Assembly: GCF_014656355.1 (NCBI RefSeq)
Contig: NZ_BNCG01000008.1
Location: forward strand, 40,293 to 104,292
Direction: 5' to 3'
From: Camelimonas fluminis
GTDB taxonomy: Bacteria > Pseudomonadota > Alphaproteobacteria > Rhizobiales > Beijerinckiaceae
DNA: 64,000 nt
In this document: positions 35,852 to 44,001 of the stretch, in pieces
How positions within the stretch are numbered: position 1 is the stretch's first letter
Layout of the letters: each line of letters begins with the position of its first letter
Notes under the pieces: generated by a model
Databases searched by the model: none
What the model was told of the DNA's origin: nothing
What the model saw: only the letters and a program-made list of their open reading frames with translations
Made by a program: the position numbers and the translations under genes

Positions 35852-36981
35852 GCACCGCCTGCCGTTGCGGCAATGCGAACAGCATTCCGGTCCGCCGCGG
35901 CGGCCGCCAGCAAAATATTCTCGCCGGCAAGGGGCGCGACGCCGAAGCTCATGGTGAGTCGGGGGAAGCTCGTGCGCGATACGATTCCTCCGAGCGCCTC
36001 ACGAATTGTCTGAAACTGCCGTGTCGCCGAGCGCGAATCCTGCCGGGTGACCCAGATCAGACGATCGACGCCGGCGCGGCGAATGGTGACCAGATCTGGA
36101 TTGGCCATGATCAACGCCCGGGCGAGGTCGTCCACATCCCTCCCCGTGAAATTCTGAACCAGCGCCCGGCCAATGAACAGCCTGTCCAGCCGCAATGACC
36201 AGATGACCCGTTCAGCGCCCGGACTTCCGGCGTCCGCCGTGAGGCGGCCGTGGGACATCCGCGCCTGTAGCTGGTCCATGAAAACGCCAAGGCGCGGCAG
36301 GGCGTCGGACAACGCCAGATTGATATAGCCGACGCTGACCACTGACGCCGCGACCATTATGAAATAGATCACGTGCCACGCCGATGCGGCGTAGCGGTTT
36401 TCAAGTCCGACCCACACCCGGCCCGTATCGATGCCCCGGATGGATGCCGAGATAACGATGAATATCCAGAGGCTTAGCAGTATTTTTCGCCCGGTTAGCC
36501 GGAGGCCCCCGCGGATCAGGGAATAGCAGGCGAGGATGGCGGGCGCTGAGCACAGGAGAGAAAAAAGGACGAGCCGCAACTGCGGATCCTGCCGGAAATG
36601 CTCAAACAGGCAGGCCAGACACCAGACGCCTCCTGGAAGAACCACTTCCAGCCACGCCGGAGCTTTCCCATCCGCGGCGCGCACCGCCTGGGCCATGAAG
36701 GCGATGCCGGTGATCATTGCCACATTGGCGGCGACGACGGTGGTGAAGAACGATGCGCCGAAATATCGGGCGCCGGACAGGCCGGCGCCAAGTCCAACGA
36801 CCAGGATGCCGGCGCCAGACCACCACAGATCCCTGCTTTCGGGAGACCGGTTCCAGCGGAAGAGCAGCATGCCGCCCTGGATGAGGCCCCACAGGGATAT
36901 CGCGGCTAACATGATGGCCAGGTCCAAGCGCGCCTCCGATCCCAGATACCGGGTTTTGGTTGTATGATCCGGACTATACAT
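35848..36981 (-). CDS. Seven-helix membrane protein with degenerate GGDEF domain
   Basis: 377 residues. Seven hydrophobic segments are visible between about residues 19 and 225. The cytoplasmic C-terminal part (about 258-377) keeps the outline of a GGDEF domain: LRLDRLFIGRALVQN, a RAGVDRLIWV segment (302-311) where RxGGDEFxV is expected, TMSFGVAPL (343-351) for the S-[IV]-G strand, and AADRNAVRIAATAGG (362-376) for ADxALYxAKxxGRN. The Gly-Gly-Asp-Glu-Phe catalytic loop is lost, so diguanylate cyclase activity is unlikely; a nucleotide-sensing or structural role is possible. It is upstream of repABC on the same strand, 86 nt away, and divergent from a crotonase. Confidence 0.7.
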   Translation of the reverse strand: MYSPDHTTKTRYLGSEARLDLAIMLAAISLWGLIQGGMLLFRWNRSPESRDLWWSGAGILVVGLGAGLSGARYFGASFFTTVVAANVAMITGIAFMAQAVRAADGKAPAWLEVVLPGGVWCLACLFEHFRQDPQLRLVLFSLLCSAPAILACYSLIRGGLRLTGRKILLSLWIFIVISASIRGIDTGRVWVGLENRYAASAWHVIYFIMVAASVVSVGYINLALSDALPRLGVFMDQLQARMSHGRLTADAGSPGAERVIWSLRLDRLFIGRALVQNFTGRDVDDLARALIMANPDLVTIRRAGVDRLIWVTRQDSRSATRQFQTIREALGGIVSRTSFPRLTMSFGVAPLAGENILLAAAAADRNAVRIAATAGGA

Positions 36982-37069
36982 GCTGTTGCGTGTAGTGCGT
37001 CCAGCTTTCTTTTGCCGCCTGTTCCGGGTTAATCATCGCGGACTCACAAGCAGTCGCAAGGGAGCTGAA

Positions 37070-37846
37070 ATGTCCAATCTTCTTGTCGAAAAATCTGATG
37101 GCGTCGCCACAATCACCCTGAACCGTCCGGACGCCATGAACGCCCTCTCCCGCGCTCTTCGCGCGGAACTGGCCGAAGCCGTCAAGGCGATCAACGCCGA
37201 CAGTGAGGTCAGGGTCGTCATTCTTACCGGCGCTGGCGCGCGCGCCTTCACCGCTGGTCTCGACCTGAAGGAATTGGGCAGCGACGCTTCCGCGCTTGGC
37301 GCCGCCAACGCCACCACCGCTGACATGAACCCGGTCAAAGCTATCGAGAGCTGCGTGAAGCCGGTGATCGGCGCCATCAACGGCGTCGCGATTACTGGCG
37401 GCTTCGAGCTGGCGCTTGCCTGCGACGTGTTGATAGCCTCGGAGAACGCCCGCTTCGCCGACACCCACGCCCGTGTCGGCATCATGCCGGGCTGGGGGCT
37501 GTCGCAGAAGCTGTCGCGACTGATTGGCCTTTACCGGGCGAAAGAACTGTCGTTGTCTGGCAACTTCCTTGACGCCCAGACGGCTGAGCGCTGGGGCCTC
37601 GTGAACCGCGTTGTTGCGGCGGACGAACTGCTTCCGGCCGCGCGCAGGCTCGCGTCGGATATGGCGCAGATTGAGCCCGGCATGATGGGCCGCATGAAGA
37701 AGCTGATTGATGAGGGTTTTGCCCTGTCCTTCTCGGACGCGATGGCGCTGGAGGCCGAGGTCTCGACCAAAAACAACAGGGCCGTAAAGCCGGAGGACGT
37801 TGAGGCGCGGCGCGGCGCTGTGTTGGCGCGGGGGCGCACCCAGTAA
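37070..37846 (+). CDS. Enoyl-CoA hydratase/crotonase family protein
   Basis: 258 residues from the ATG at 37070, with AAGGGAG upstream; an upstream in-frame start at 36980 is rejected. Oxyanion-hole segments are AFTAGLDLKEL and INGVAITGGFELALACD, followed by FADTHARVGIMPGWGLSQKLSRLIG. The first classical glutamate of enoyl-CoA hydratase (PExxxG) is replaced here by the THARVG form, which is common in a subgroup annotated as enoyl-CoA hydratase whose substrates are not well defined. It is monocistronic and ends at a clear terminator. Confidence 0.85.
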   Translation: MSNLLVEKSDGVATITLNRPDAMNALSRALRAELAEAVKAINADSEVRVVILTGAGARAFTAGLDLKELGSDASALGAANATTADMNPVKAIESCVKPVIGAINGVAITGGFELALACDVLIASENARFADTHARVGIMPGWGLSQKLSRLIGLYRAKELSLSGNFLDAQTAERWGLVNRVVAADELLPAARRLASDMAQIEPGMMGRMKKLIDEGFALSFSDAMALEAEVSTKNNRAVKPEDVEARRGAVLARGRTQ

Positions 37847-37867
37847 TCTGCTGTCGCAGCATACACA

Positions 37868-37902
37868 AAGGCGCCGTCGGACCTGATCTGGCGGCGCCTT
37901 TT
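37868..37902 (+). terminator. Terminator between convergent crotonase and threonine dehydratase genes
   Basis: AAGGCGCCG (37868-37876) and CGGCGCCTT (37892-37900) pair perfectly, loop 15 nt, with TTTT at 37899-37902. It is oriented for the plus-strand gene and may also act in reverse. Confidence 0.75.
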
Positions 37903-37947
37903 CGTTATCGTCGAATCGGTCCGTTGGGAGCTCCCAACACACGGCGC

Positions 37948-39210
37948 CTAGATAAGCAAGTCCGCGATCATAGGGGCGTCGGAAATGTCCTGATAGTGCA
38001 TGCCGGCCAGTTCGAGCTGCCTGTACAGGCTCTCGAAGTTCCCCGCCTGCGTGGTTTCGATGCCGATGAGGATGGAGCCGAACTCGCGCGCCGACTTCTT
38101 CAGATATTCGAAGCGGGTAATGTCGTCCTCCGGGCCAAGCAGGCCGAGGAAATCGCGCAGCGCACCCGGGCGTTGCGGAAGACGAAGTATCAGATACTTC
38201 TTGCGCCCTTCAAACCGCAGCGCTCGCTCCTTGACGTCTTGCAGTCGCTCAAAATCAAAATTTCCGCCGGAAACCACCAGCATGACGGTCTTTCCGTAGA
38301 TCTCGGAGCGAATATCCTGAAGGGCCGCCATGGTCAGGGCGCCGGCAGGTTCAAGGACAATGCCTTCGACATTCAGCATTTCCAGCATCGTCTGGCATAT
38401 CCGCCCCTCAGGCGGGGTCAGCACCGTTTCAGCCGGGAAATCCCGAAGCATGGCGAAAGGCAGCGCGCCAATCTGCGCCACTGCGGCGCCGTCGACAAAG
38501 CCATCGATATGAGAGAGGCGTACGCGTTCGCCGGCCGTGAGGCTGGCCTTCAGACTCGCCGCGCCAGCAGGCTCAACGAAAAGCAGTTCAGGCGCGTCCG
38601 TTCTGCCGCTCCAGTAGCCGGCGACACCTGCGGCCAGTCCGGCCCCGCCAACGGGCAGCAGCATGAGGTCAACCGGCATTCCGGCGACCTGCCTGTCTGC
38701 TTCCAGCGCCAGGGTCGCCTGACCTTCTATAATGTCGGGGTCGTCGAAAGGCGGAGCCATGATGGCCCCGGTCTGTCCGGCGAACTGCTGCGCGGCCTTG
38801 TAGCAATCGTCAAAGAAATCGCCGACCAGTTCAATCTCGATGGCGTCGCCGCCAAACATCCGCGTCTTGTCGATCTTTTGCTGCGGCGTCGTGACGGGCA
38901 TGAAAATACGCCCGTGCGCGCCAAAGTGACGACAGGCGAAGGCAAAGCCTTGGGCATGATTCCCGGCGGACGCCGCGCAGAATGAAATGTCCGCGCCACC
39001 TGCGGCGCGTCGCTTGCGCATGAAATTGAAGGCGCCGCGTAGTTTGTAAGAACGGACTGGCGTCAGGTCTTCGCGCTTGAGAAAAATGCGCGCGCCATAC
39101 CGACGGGAGAGGTGTGCGTTGAACTGCAGCGGGGTTGGCGGAAACAACGCCCGCAATTCAGCCGCAGCCTCTGCCACGCCCTGCCGGAAACTGGCCCCTG
39201 ATAGCGTCAT
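37948..39210 (-). CDS. ilvA: Threonine dehydratase (threonine ammonia-lyase), short form with ACT-like domain
   Basis: 420 residues from the ATG at 39210; a longer frame to 39375 is unsupported. The PLP-binding motif KREDLTPVRSYKLRGAFN has the Schiff-base lysine at Lys56, followed by SAGNHAQG (81-88) and the phosphate loop VGGAGLAAGV. Residues about 335-420 form a single ACT-like regulatory domain (LPQRPGALRDFLGLLGP, FESLYRQLELAGMHY). It converts L-threonine to 2-oxobutanoate and ammonia. The single regulatory domain matches the Bacillus-type IlvA1 group, often tuned to isoleucine synthesis. No other ilv gene is nearby. Confidence 0.88.
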   Translation of the reverse strand: MTLSGASFRQGVAEAAAELRALFPPTPLQFNAHLSRRYGARIFLKREDLTPVRSYKLRGAFNFMRKRRAAGGADISFCAASAGNHAQGFAFACRHFGAHGRIFMPVTTPQQKIDKTRMFGGDAIEIELVGDFFDDCYKAAQQFAGQTGAIMAPPFDDPDIIEGQATLALEADRQVAGMPVDLMLLPVGGAGLAAGVAGYWSGRTDAPELLFVEPAGAASLKASLTAGERVRLSHIDGFVDGAAVAQIGALPFAMLRDFPAETVLTPPEGRICQTMLEMLNVEGIVLEPAGALTMAALQDIRSEIYGKTVMLVVSGGNFDFERLQDVKERALRFEGRKKYLILRLPQRPGALRDFLGLLGPEDDITRFEYLKKSAREFGSILIGIETTQAGNFESLYRQLELAGMHYQDISDAPMIADLLI

Positions 39211-39537
39211 GCGCGCGCACTCCCTTTGGGGATGGTCGTATAAGATCGAACGCTGCTTTCTGCGCCCGAAAACGTTGCATATCAAGAAGAACGCGCAGAC
39301 AGCGTCCTGCGACCTGACGCAAATGCCGGCCGCACGCCAGCGTGACTTGCGCTGCGGGCCAACTGCGGAAAACAATCACGCGCCAACAGGTTAACGAAGG
39401 GTTAACAGACGCAGTTTGGCGCGACGCCGGATCAGGGCGGCGGTAGGCTGGCCGGGCGTGGACGCCTGGGACATCGAGCCTGGAACCTGGAGCCGGCGGC
39501 CGCGATTTATGATGCTGACGTGAGGGAGGGTTCAGGT
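39211..39537. promoter_or_regulatory. Divergent promoter region with CtrA-like box
   Basis: About 330 nt without a gene. At 39391-39406 TTAACGAAGGGTTAAC fits the CtrA consensus TTAA-N7-TTAAC exactly. It lies 132 nt upstream of the sugar dehydrogenase start and 181 nt from the threonine dehydratase start. Nothing else was recognised. Confidence 0.4.
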
Positions 39538-40875
39538 GTGAGGCGCAATCTGCAAAAGGCGCTGTGGGGCTCAATTCCAGCGTCGCCGCCATGGGCGACG
39601 CGAGGAAGGCGCGCCGTCGCGGCGCGTGCTGTGATGCTCGCCGCCGCCATGACCGGCTGCAGTTTGTTCCATGTCGGACCCGCTCAGGCCCAGGATGGCG
39701 GCGCCGCAAGCCAGATATGGGATCTTGCCTCCCGGCGCGGCGCCTCCAGAGACTTCAACGCCGCCCCGCCCAACGCCCGTGGACAGAAGCCGGCCTTGCC
39801 AAACCAGACCCGCGCGCCGGTCATTCTGGATGACGTTCGGCTACAGACCCGGGTGATCGCCACCGGGCTCGAACACCCATGGGGCATGGCTGAGCTTCCG
39901 GACGGGCGATGGCTGGTGACAGAACGGCCTGGCCGGCTTCGCATTGTTGGCGCGGATGGCGGCGTTTCACAGCCGGTAAAAGGTTTGCCGGCGGTTGATG
40001 CACGGGGGCAGGGCGGTCTCCTTGATGTCGCGGTGCGCGATGATTTTGCCAAAAGCCGCAAGGTCTGGTGGAGCTTTGCGGAGCCACGTGGCGACGGCGC
40101 CAGCGCCACGGCGGTTGCGACCGGCGTGCTGTCGCCCGATGGCGCCGCGATGTCAGACGTGCGGGTGATCTTCAGGCAGGAGCCGCCGTGGAAATCGACC
40201 CTGCATTTTGGATCCAGGCTGGCGTTCGCGCCGGACGGCGCGCTGTTCGTCACCACCGGCGAGCGCTCCTACAACGAGCCGCGAAAGCTCGCCCAGGACG
40301 TGACCACGCTGCTGGGAAAGGTTGTGCGCCTTGATCCGGAGGGGGGACCTGCCAGGGGCAACCCTCAAATCCCCGGCGGGCGACCGGAAATCTGGTCCTG
40401 GGGCCACCGCAATCTGCAATCAGCCGCCATCGGGCCGGATGGGGCGCTCTGGACCGTGGAGCACGGACCGCGTGGCGGCGATGAACTCAACCGGCCGCAG
40501 GCCGGGCGCAACTATGGCTGGCCGGTCATCACCTATGGCGTTGAATATAGCGGGCAGAAGGTAGGGGAGGGGCGCACGCGGCAGGAGGGTATGGAACAGC
40601 CCGTCTATTACTGGGACCCGGTGATCGCTCCCAGCGGTCTGGCGTTCTATGACGGAAAGCTGTTTCCGACATGGCGCGGCAGCGCACTTGTTGGCGCCCT
40701 GCGCGATGAAAGCCTCGTGCGTCTCACCATGGCGGAGGGCAAGGTCACCGGCGAGGCGCGATATCTGAAGGGCATTGGCCGCGTGCGCGACGTGCGCGTT
40801 GGCCGGGACGGCGCCATCATGCTGCTGACAGACGCCAGCGACGGCGAACTGATCCGGGTGACCCCGGCCCCATGA
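39538..40875 (+). CDS. PQQ-type aldose (glucose/sorbosone) dehydrogenase family protein
   Basis: 445 residues from the GTG at 39538, which has GGGAGGG 9-10 nt upstream; a GTG at 39520 is possible. A signal sequence with a basic start (RRNLQKALWG, GRRAVAARAVMLAAAMTGC) ends near AQA-QDG; the MTGC could also be a lipobox. The mature part is a six-bladed beta-propeller of the GSDH/YliI family: GLEHPWGMAELPDGRWLVTERPGRLR, GQGGLLDVAV, STLHFGSRLAFAPDGALFVTTGER, WSWGHRNLQSA, EHGPRGGDELNRPQAGRNYGWP. These periplasmic enzymes oxidise aldoses with PQQ. No pqq genes are in the window. Confidence 0.85.
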   Translation: MRRNLQKALWGSIPASPPWATRGRRAVAARAVMLAAAMTGCSLFHVGPAQAQDGGAASQIWDLASRRGASRDFNAAPPNARGQKPALPNQTRAPVILDDVRLQTRVIATGLEHPWGMAELPDGRWLVTERPGRLRIVGADGGVSQPVKGLPAVDARGQGGLLDVAVRDDFAKSRKVWWSFAEPRGDGASATAVATGVLSPDGAAMSDVRVIFRQEPPWKSTLHFGSRLAFAPDGALFVTTGERSYNEPRKLAQDVTTLLGKVVRLDPEGGPARGNPQIPGGRPEIWSWGHRNLQSAAIGPDGALWTVEHGPRGGDELNRPQAGRNYGWPVITYGVEYSGQKVGEGRTRQEGMEQPVYYWDPVIAPSGLAFYDGKLFPTWRGSALVGALRDESLVRLTMAEGKVTGEARYLKGIGRVRDVRVGRDGAIMLLTDASDGELIRVTPAP

Positions 40876-40937
40876 TGCAAGGTCCGCGGCCTCAGCCATT
40901 GCGGCGAAGCCTCATATCGCTCTATCTGGCGACGGGC

Positions 40938-40961
40938 GCCGGTGGAATCGGTTCCACCGGC
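40938..40961. terminator. Perfect hairpin between the sugar dehydrogenase and acyl-CoA dehydrogenase genes
   Basis: GCCGGTGGAA and TTCCACCGGC pair over 10 bp with loop TCGG. No T-run follows, so it may be a Rho-independent terminator with a weak tract or a protein or RNA-stability element. Confidence 0.45.
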
Positions 40962-41044
40962 CATTGTCGTCAGACCGGTCCGGCCATGCCTTCGCCCTGA
41001 AGGGGAGGCTTCAGGCGTCAGGTCCGTTGGTTGAGGGAGCACCC

Positions 41045-42205
41045 ATGTCGCGTTTCACGGAAGAGCAGAACCTGTTCCGCCAGTCCTACCGCAAGTTCCT
41101 CGAAACCGAGATTGCGCCGAACATGGACAAATGGCGTGAAGCCGGCATCGTTGACCGCTCCGCCTTCAAGAAGGCTGGCGACCTTGGCTTCCTCATGATC
41201 TGGCCGGAAGAAAAATACGGCGGCATGGGCGATTCCGACTTCCGCTATGAGCAGATCATCATCGAGGAAACCGCGCGCGTCGGTTGCCACGAATGGTTCA
41301 ACACCCTGCACAGCCGCCTTGTCGGCACCTATTTCGAGCGTTTCGGCACCGAGGAGCAGAAAGAGCGCTTCCTGCCGAAATGCGTCAGCGGCGACACGAT
41401 CCTGGCCATCGCCATGACCGAGCCGGGCGCCGGTTCTGACCTCGCCGGCATGCGCAGCACCGCCGTCGACGCCGGCGATCACTACGTGCTGAATGGCTCC
41501 AAGACCTATATTTCCAATGGTCTGAACGCCGATGTGGTGATTGTCGCCGCCAAGGTTGGCAGCGCCTCCGAGCGCCATTCCATGGTGCTGCTGATCGTCG
41601 AGCGCGGCATGGAAGGTTTTGAACGCGGCCGCAATCTGAAGAAGATGGGCATGCCGGGGCAGGACACCGCCGAGTTGTTCTTCCACGATGTGAAGGTTCC
41701 CAAGGCCAACGTGCTGGGCGTCGCCGGGCGCGGCTTCTACCAGCTGATGGAAGGTCTGGCCGAGGAGCGTCTCATTTCCGCTGTTGGCACCTCGTCCAAC
41801 GCCCGCCGCGCTTTCGATCTCACCCGCGCCTATTGCATGGATCGCAAACTGTTTGGCAAAACCCTGGCCGACCAGCAGAACACCCAGTTCCGCATGGCGG
41901 AGATGGACGCCGAGATCGACCTGATCCAGGTTTATGTCGACCATTGCGTCAAGGCGCTGAACGAAGGTCGGCTCAACGCCAACATGGCGGCCAAGGCCAA
42001 GATGTTGGCCAGCGAGATCGAGTGGAAGATGCTCGATCTCGGCGTGCAGCTGCATGGCGGCGCCGGCTTCATGGATGAGTTCCCGATCAGCCGCATGTTC
42101 ACCGACGCCCGCATCAACCGCATTCTCGCCGGCAGCTCGGAAGTGATGCGCCTGATTATCGGCCGCGACGTGTTCTCGAATCGTTACAGCAGCATGCTCG
42201 ACTGA
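41045..42205 (+). CDS. Acyl-CoA dehydrogenase
   Basis: 386 residues from the ATG at 41045, preceded by GAGGGAG. The order of motifs is standard: N-terminal helical domain (RFTEEQNLFRQSYRKFLETEI), LAIAMTEPGAGSDLAGM (flavin/substrate), VLNGSKTYISNG, ERLISAVGTSSNARRAFDLT, KLFGKTLADQQNTQFRMAEM and LHGGAGFMDEFPISRMFTDAR with the C-terminal ILAGSSEVMRLIIGRD. The C-terminal block matches the short-chain/isovaleryl group. It introduces a 2,3-double bond in an acyl-CoA using FAD. It is separate in sequence from the dehydrogenase at 11916. Confidence 0.92.
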   Translation: MSRFTEEQNLFRQSYRKFLETEIAPNMDKWREAGIVDRSAFKKAGDLGFLMIWPEEKYGGMGDSDFRYEQIIIEETARVGCHEWFNTLHSRLVGTYFERFGTEEQKERFLPKCVSGDTILAIAMTEPGAGSDLAGMRSTAVDAGDHYVLNGSKTYISNGLNADVVIVAAKVGSASERHSMVLLIVERGMEGFERGRNLKKMGMPGQDTAELFFHDVKVPKANVLGVAGRGFYQLMEGLAEERLISAVGTSSNARRAFDLTRAYCMDRKLFGKTLADQQNTQFRMAEMDAEIDLIQVYVDHCVKALNEGRLNANMAAKAKMLASEIEWKMLDLGVQLHGGAGFMDEFPISRMFTDARINRILAGSSEVMRLIIGRDVFSNRYSSMLD

Positions 42206-42223
42206 CGGCCGGGGCCGGCGCAT

Positions 42224-42255
42224 TTCGGGAAACGCGGGCCCCCGCGTTTCCCGAA
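42224..42255. terminator. Perfect 15-bp inverted repeat between convergent genes
   Basis: TTCGGGAAACGCGGG (42224-42238) and CCCGCGTTTCCCGAA (42241-42255) are fully complementary, separated by two C. There is no U-tract on either side. A second short repeat, CATATC / GATATG, follows at 42266-42280. It most likely protects or terminates the convergent transcripts. Confidence 0.6.
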
Positions 42256-42351
42256 GAAAGTTCGACATATCAATGATATGGCGCGCATCCGGCGAATTCC
42301 TGCCAACCGGAAGCGCGCGGGCCAAAAGTCGCCCGGTCAGGCGGCGGATGG

Positions 42352-44001
42352 TCAATCCGCCGCCAGCAACTTCTCCAGGGTCGCCAGTTCGTCCGCCTCG
42401 CCTGGCGGCTTGTCCCAACGGATGCGGTGAATGCGCGGAAAGCGCATGGCGACGCCCGATTTGTGTCGCGGCGAGCGGCGCAGCCCCTCGAAGGCGATTT
42501 CGAGGACAAGACCGTGAGCGGCCGTGTGCGTTACCTCCCGCACCGGGCCGAAACGGTTGATGGTGTTGGCGCGCACGAACCGGTCGAGCTGGCCAAGTTC
42601 TTCATCAGTAAAGCCGAAATAGGCCTTGCCGACCGGCGTGAGCACGCGCGCGCCGTCATCACCGGTCCGCCAGACGCCGAAGGTGAAGTCGGAATGGAAT
42701 GACGAACGCTTGCCATGCCCGCGCTGGGCGTACATCAGCACCGCGTCGATCAGGTGCGGATCGCGCTTCCATTTGAACCACGGGCCCTTTGGCCGTCCAC
42801 TGATGTAGGGACTGTCGCGCCGTTTCAGCATGCAGCCTTCGACGGCAGCGGCGTCGACGCCCAGATCTGTCGCGGCCGGCGCACCCCGGGCGGCCGCAAG
42901 TTCATCCCAACTGGCGAACGGCACCAGCGGGGAGAGGCTGATGCGGGGTGAGTTGAGGCGTGAAACCAGGTTTTCGAGATGTTCGCGCCGCTCTGTCCAT
43001 GGCAGCGGGGCAAGGTCCTCGCCATTCAACGCCAGCGCGTCCCAGGCGCGAATGTGCGCCGGATATTGCGCCTGCAGTTTTGATGAGGCGGTCTTGCGGT
43101 TCAGGCGCTGCTGCAAAACGTTGAAGCTCTGCACCGCGCCGTTCTGCACCACCAGCAGCTCGCCATCGATGGCCCCCTCAAAATGGGCCTTGCCTGTCAG
43201 TTCGGCGATGAGATCGGGAAAGGCGGCGGAAATATCCTCACCGCTGCGCGACCACAGTCTGGCGATGGGCGCGCCATCGCCACCAGTTCCCAGGGCCGCC
43301 TGCACCCGGATGCCGTCCCATTTCCATTCAGCGACGAAATCTGGCGGGTTGAGCTGGCGCAACTCCGTCTCGTTGATGGGTTGGGCCAGCATCGGCGAGC
43401 GGAATGGCGCCAGATGCTGCGGTTTCGGGCGTGGCCCACGCCCTTCGAGCCAGGCGAACAGCGGCAGATAGGGAGGCGTCAGCCCGTGCCAGACCGCCTC
43501 GATTTCTTCCACGTCGCGGTTGCCATACTGCGCCAGCGCCGTGCGCGTCAGCCGCGCCGAAATGCCGATACGGAAACTCCCGGTCACCAGCTTGAGCAGG
43601 GCCCAGCGACCGGTTTCGTCGAGATCGTCCAGCCAACTGGCCAGCAGATCGGCCATTTGCGGTCGCAGCGCTGCGGTCATGGTCTCGACGACTGCGGTGA
43701 GGGAGAGATCGTTGCGGGTTCCAGCCCCTGCGTCAGGCCAGAGTAGCGCCGCCGTTTCGGACAGATCGCCCACATAATCGTAGGACATGGCGAACAGCGT
43801 CGGATCGGTGCGCGCGCTGATCATTTGCCGGATCAGCGCCGGCTTGGCGTTGGCGAATGACAGATCGCCGGTGAGGGCCGCCAGGGCATAGCCGCGATCC
43901 GGGTCTGGCGTTGTGGCGAAATAGTCGCGCAGCATCCGCAGGCGGGCGTTGCGTCCGCTTTCACAGGAGAGGCGATCAATCAGATCGGCGAAGCGCTTCA
44001 T
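42352..44001 (-). CDS. ATP-dependent DNA ligase, damage-response type
   Basis: 549 residues. An N-terminal helical DNA-binding domain (RFADLIDRLSCESGRNARLR, DPDRGYALAALTGDLSF) is followed by the nucleotidyltransferase core with motif I EWKWDGIRVQ (Lys227 is adenylated), motif IV-like EGCMLKRRDSPY and motif V GPWFKWKR, then the OB-fold. This is the family annotated as cisplatin-damage-response ligase and is distinct from NAD ligase LigA. It seals nicks in repair. It overlaps the partner exonuclease gene by 4 nt (ATGA). Confidence 0.92.
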   Translation of the reverse strand: MKRFADLIDRLSCESGRNARLRMLRDYFATTPDPDRGYALAALTGDLSFANAKPALIRQMISARTDPTLFAMSYDYVGDLSETAALLWPDAGAGTRNDLSLTAVVETMTAALRPQMADLLASWLDDLDETGRWALLKLVTGSFRIGISARLTRTALAQYGNRDVEEIEAVWHGLTPPYLPLFAWLEGRGPRPKPQHLAPFRSPMLAQPINETELRQLNPPDFVAEWKWDGIRVQAALGTGGDGAPIARLWSRSGEDISAAFPDLIAELTGKAHFEGAIDGELLVVQNGAVQSFNVLQQRLNRKTASSKLQAQYPAHIRAWDALALNGEDLAPLPWTERREHLENLVSRLNSPRISLSPLVPFASWDELAAARGAPAATDLGVDAAAVEGCMLKRRDSPYISGRPKGPWFKWKRDPHLIDAVLMYAQRGHGKRSSFHSDFTFGVWRTGDDGARVLTPVGKAYFGFTDEELGQLDRFVRANTINRFGPVREVTHTAAHGLVLEIAFEGLRRSPRHKSGVAMRFPRIHRIRWDKPPGEADELATLEKLLAAD

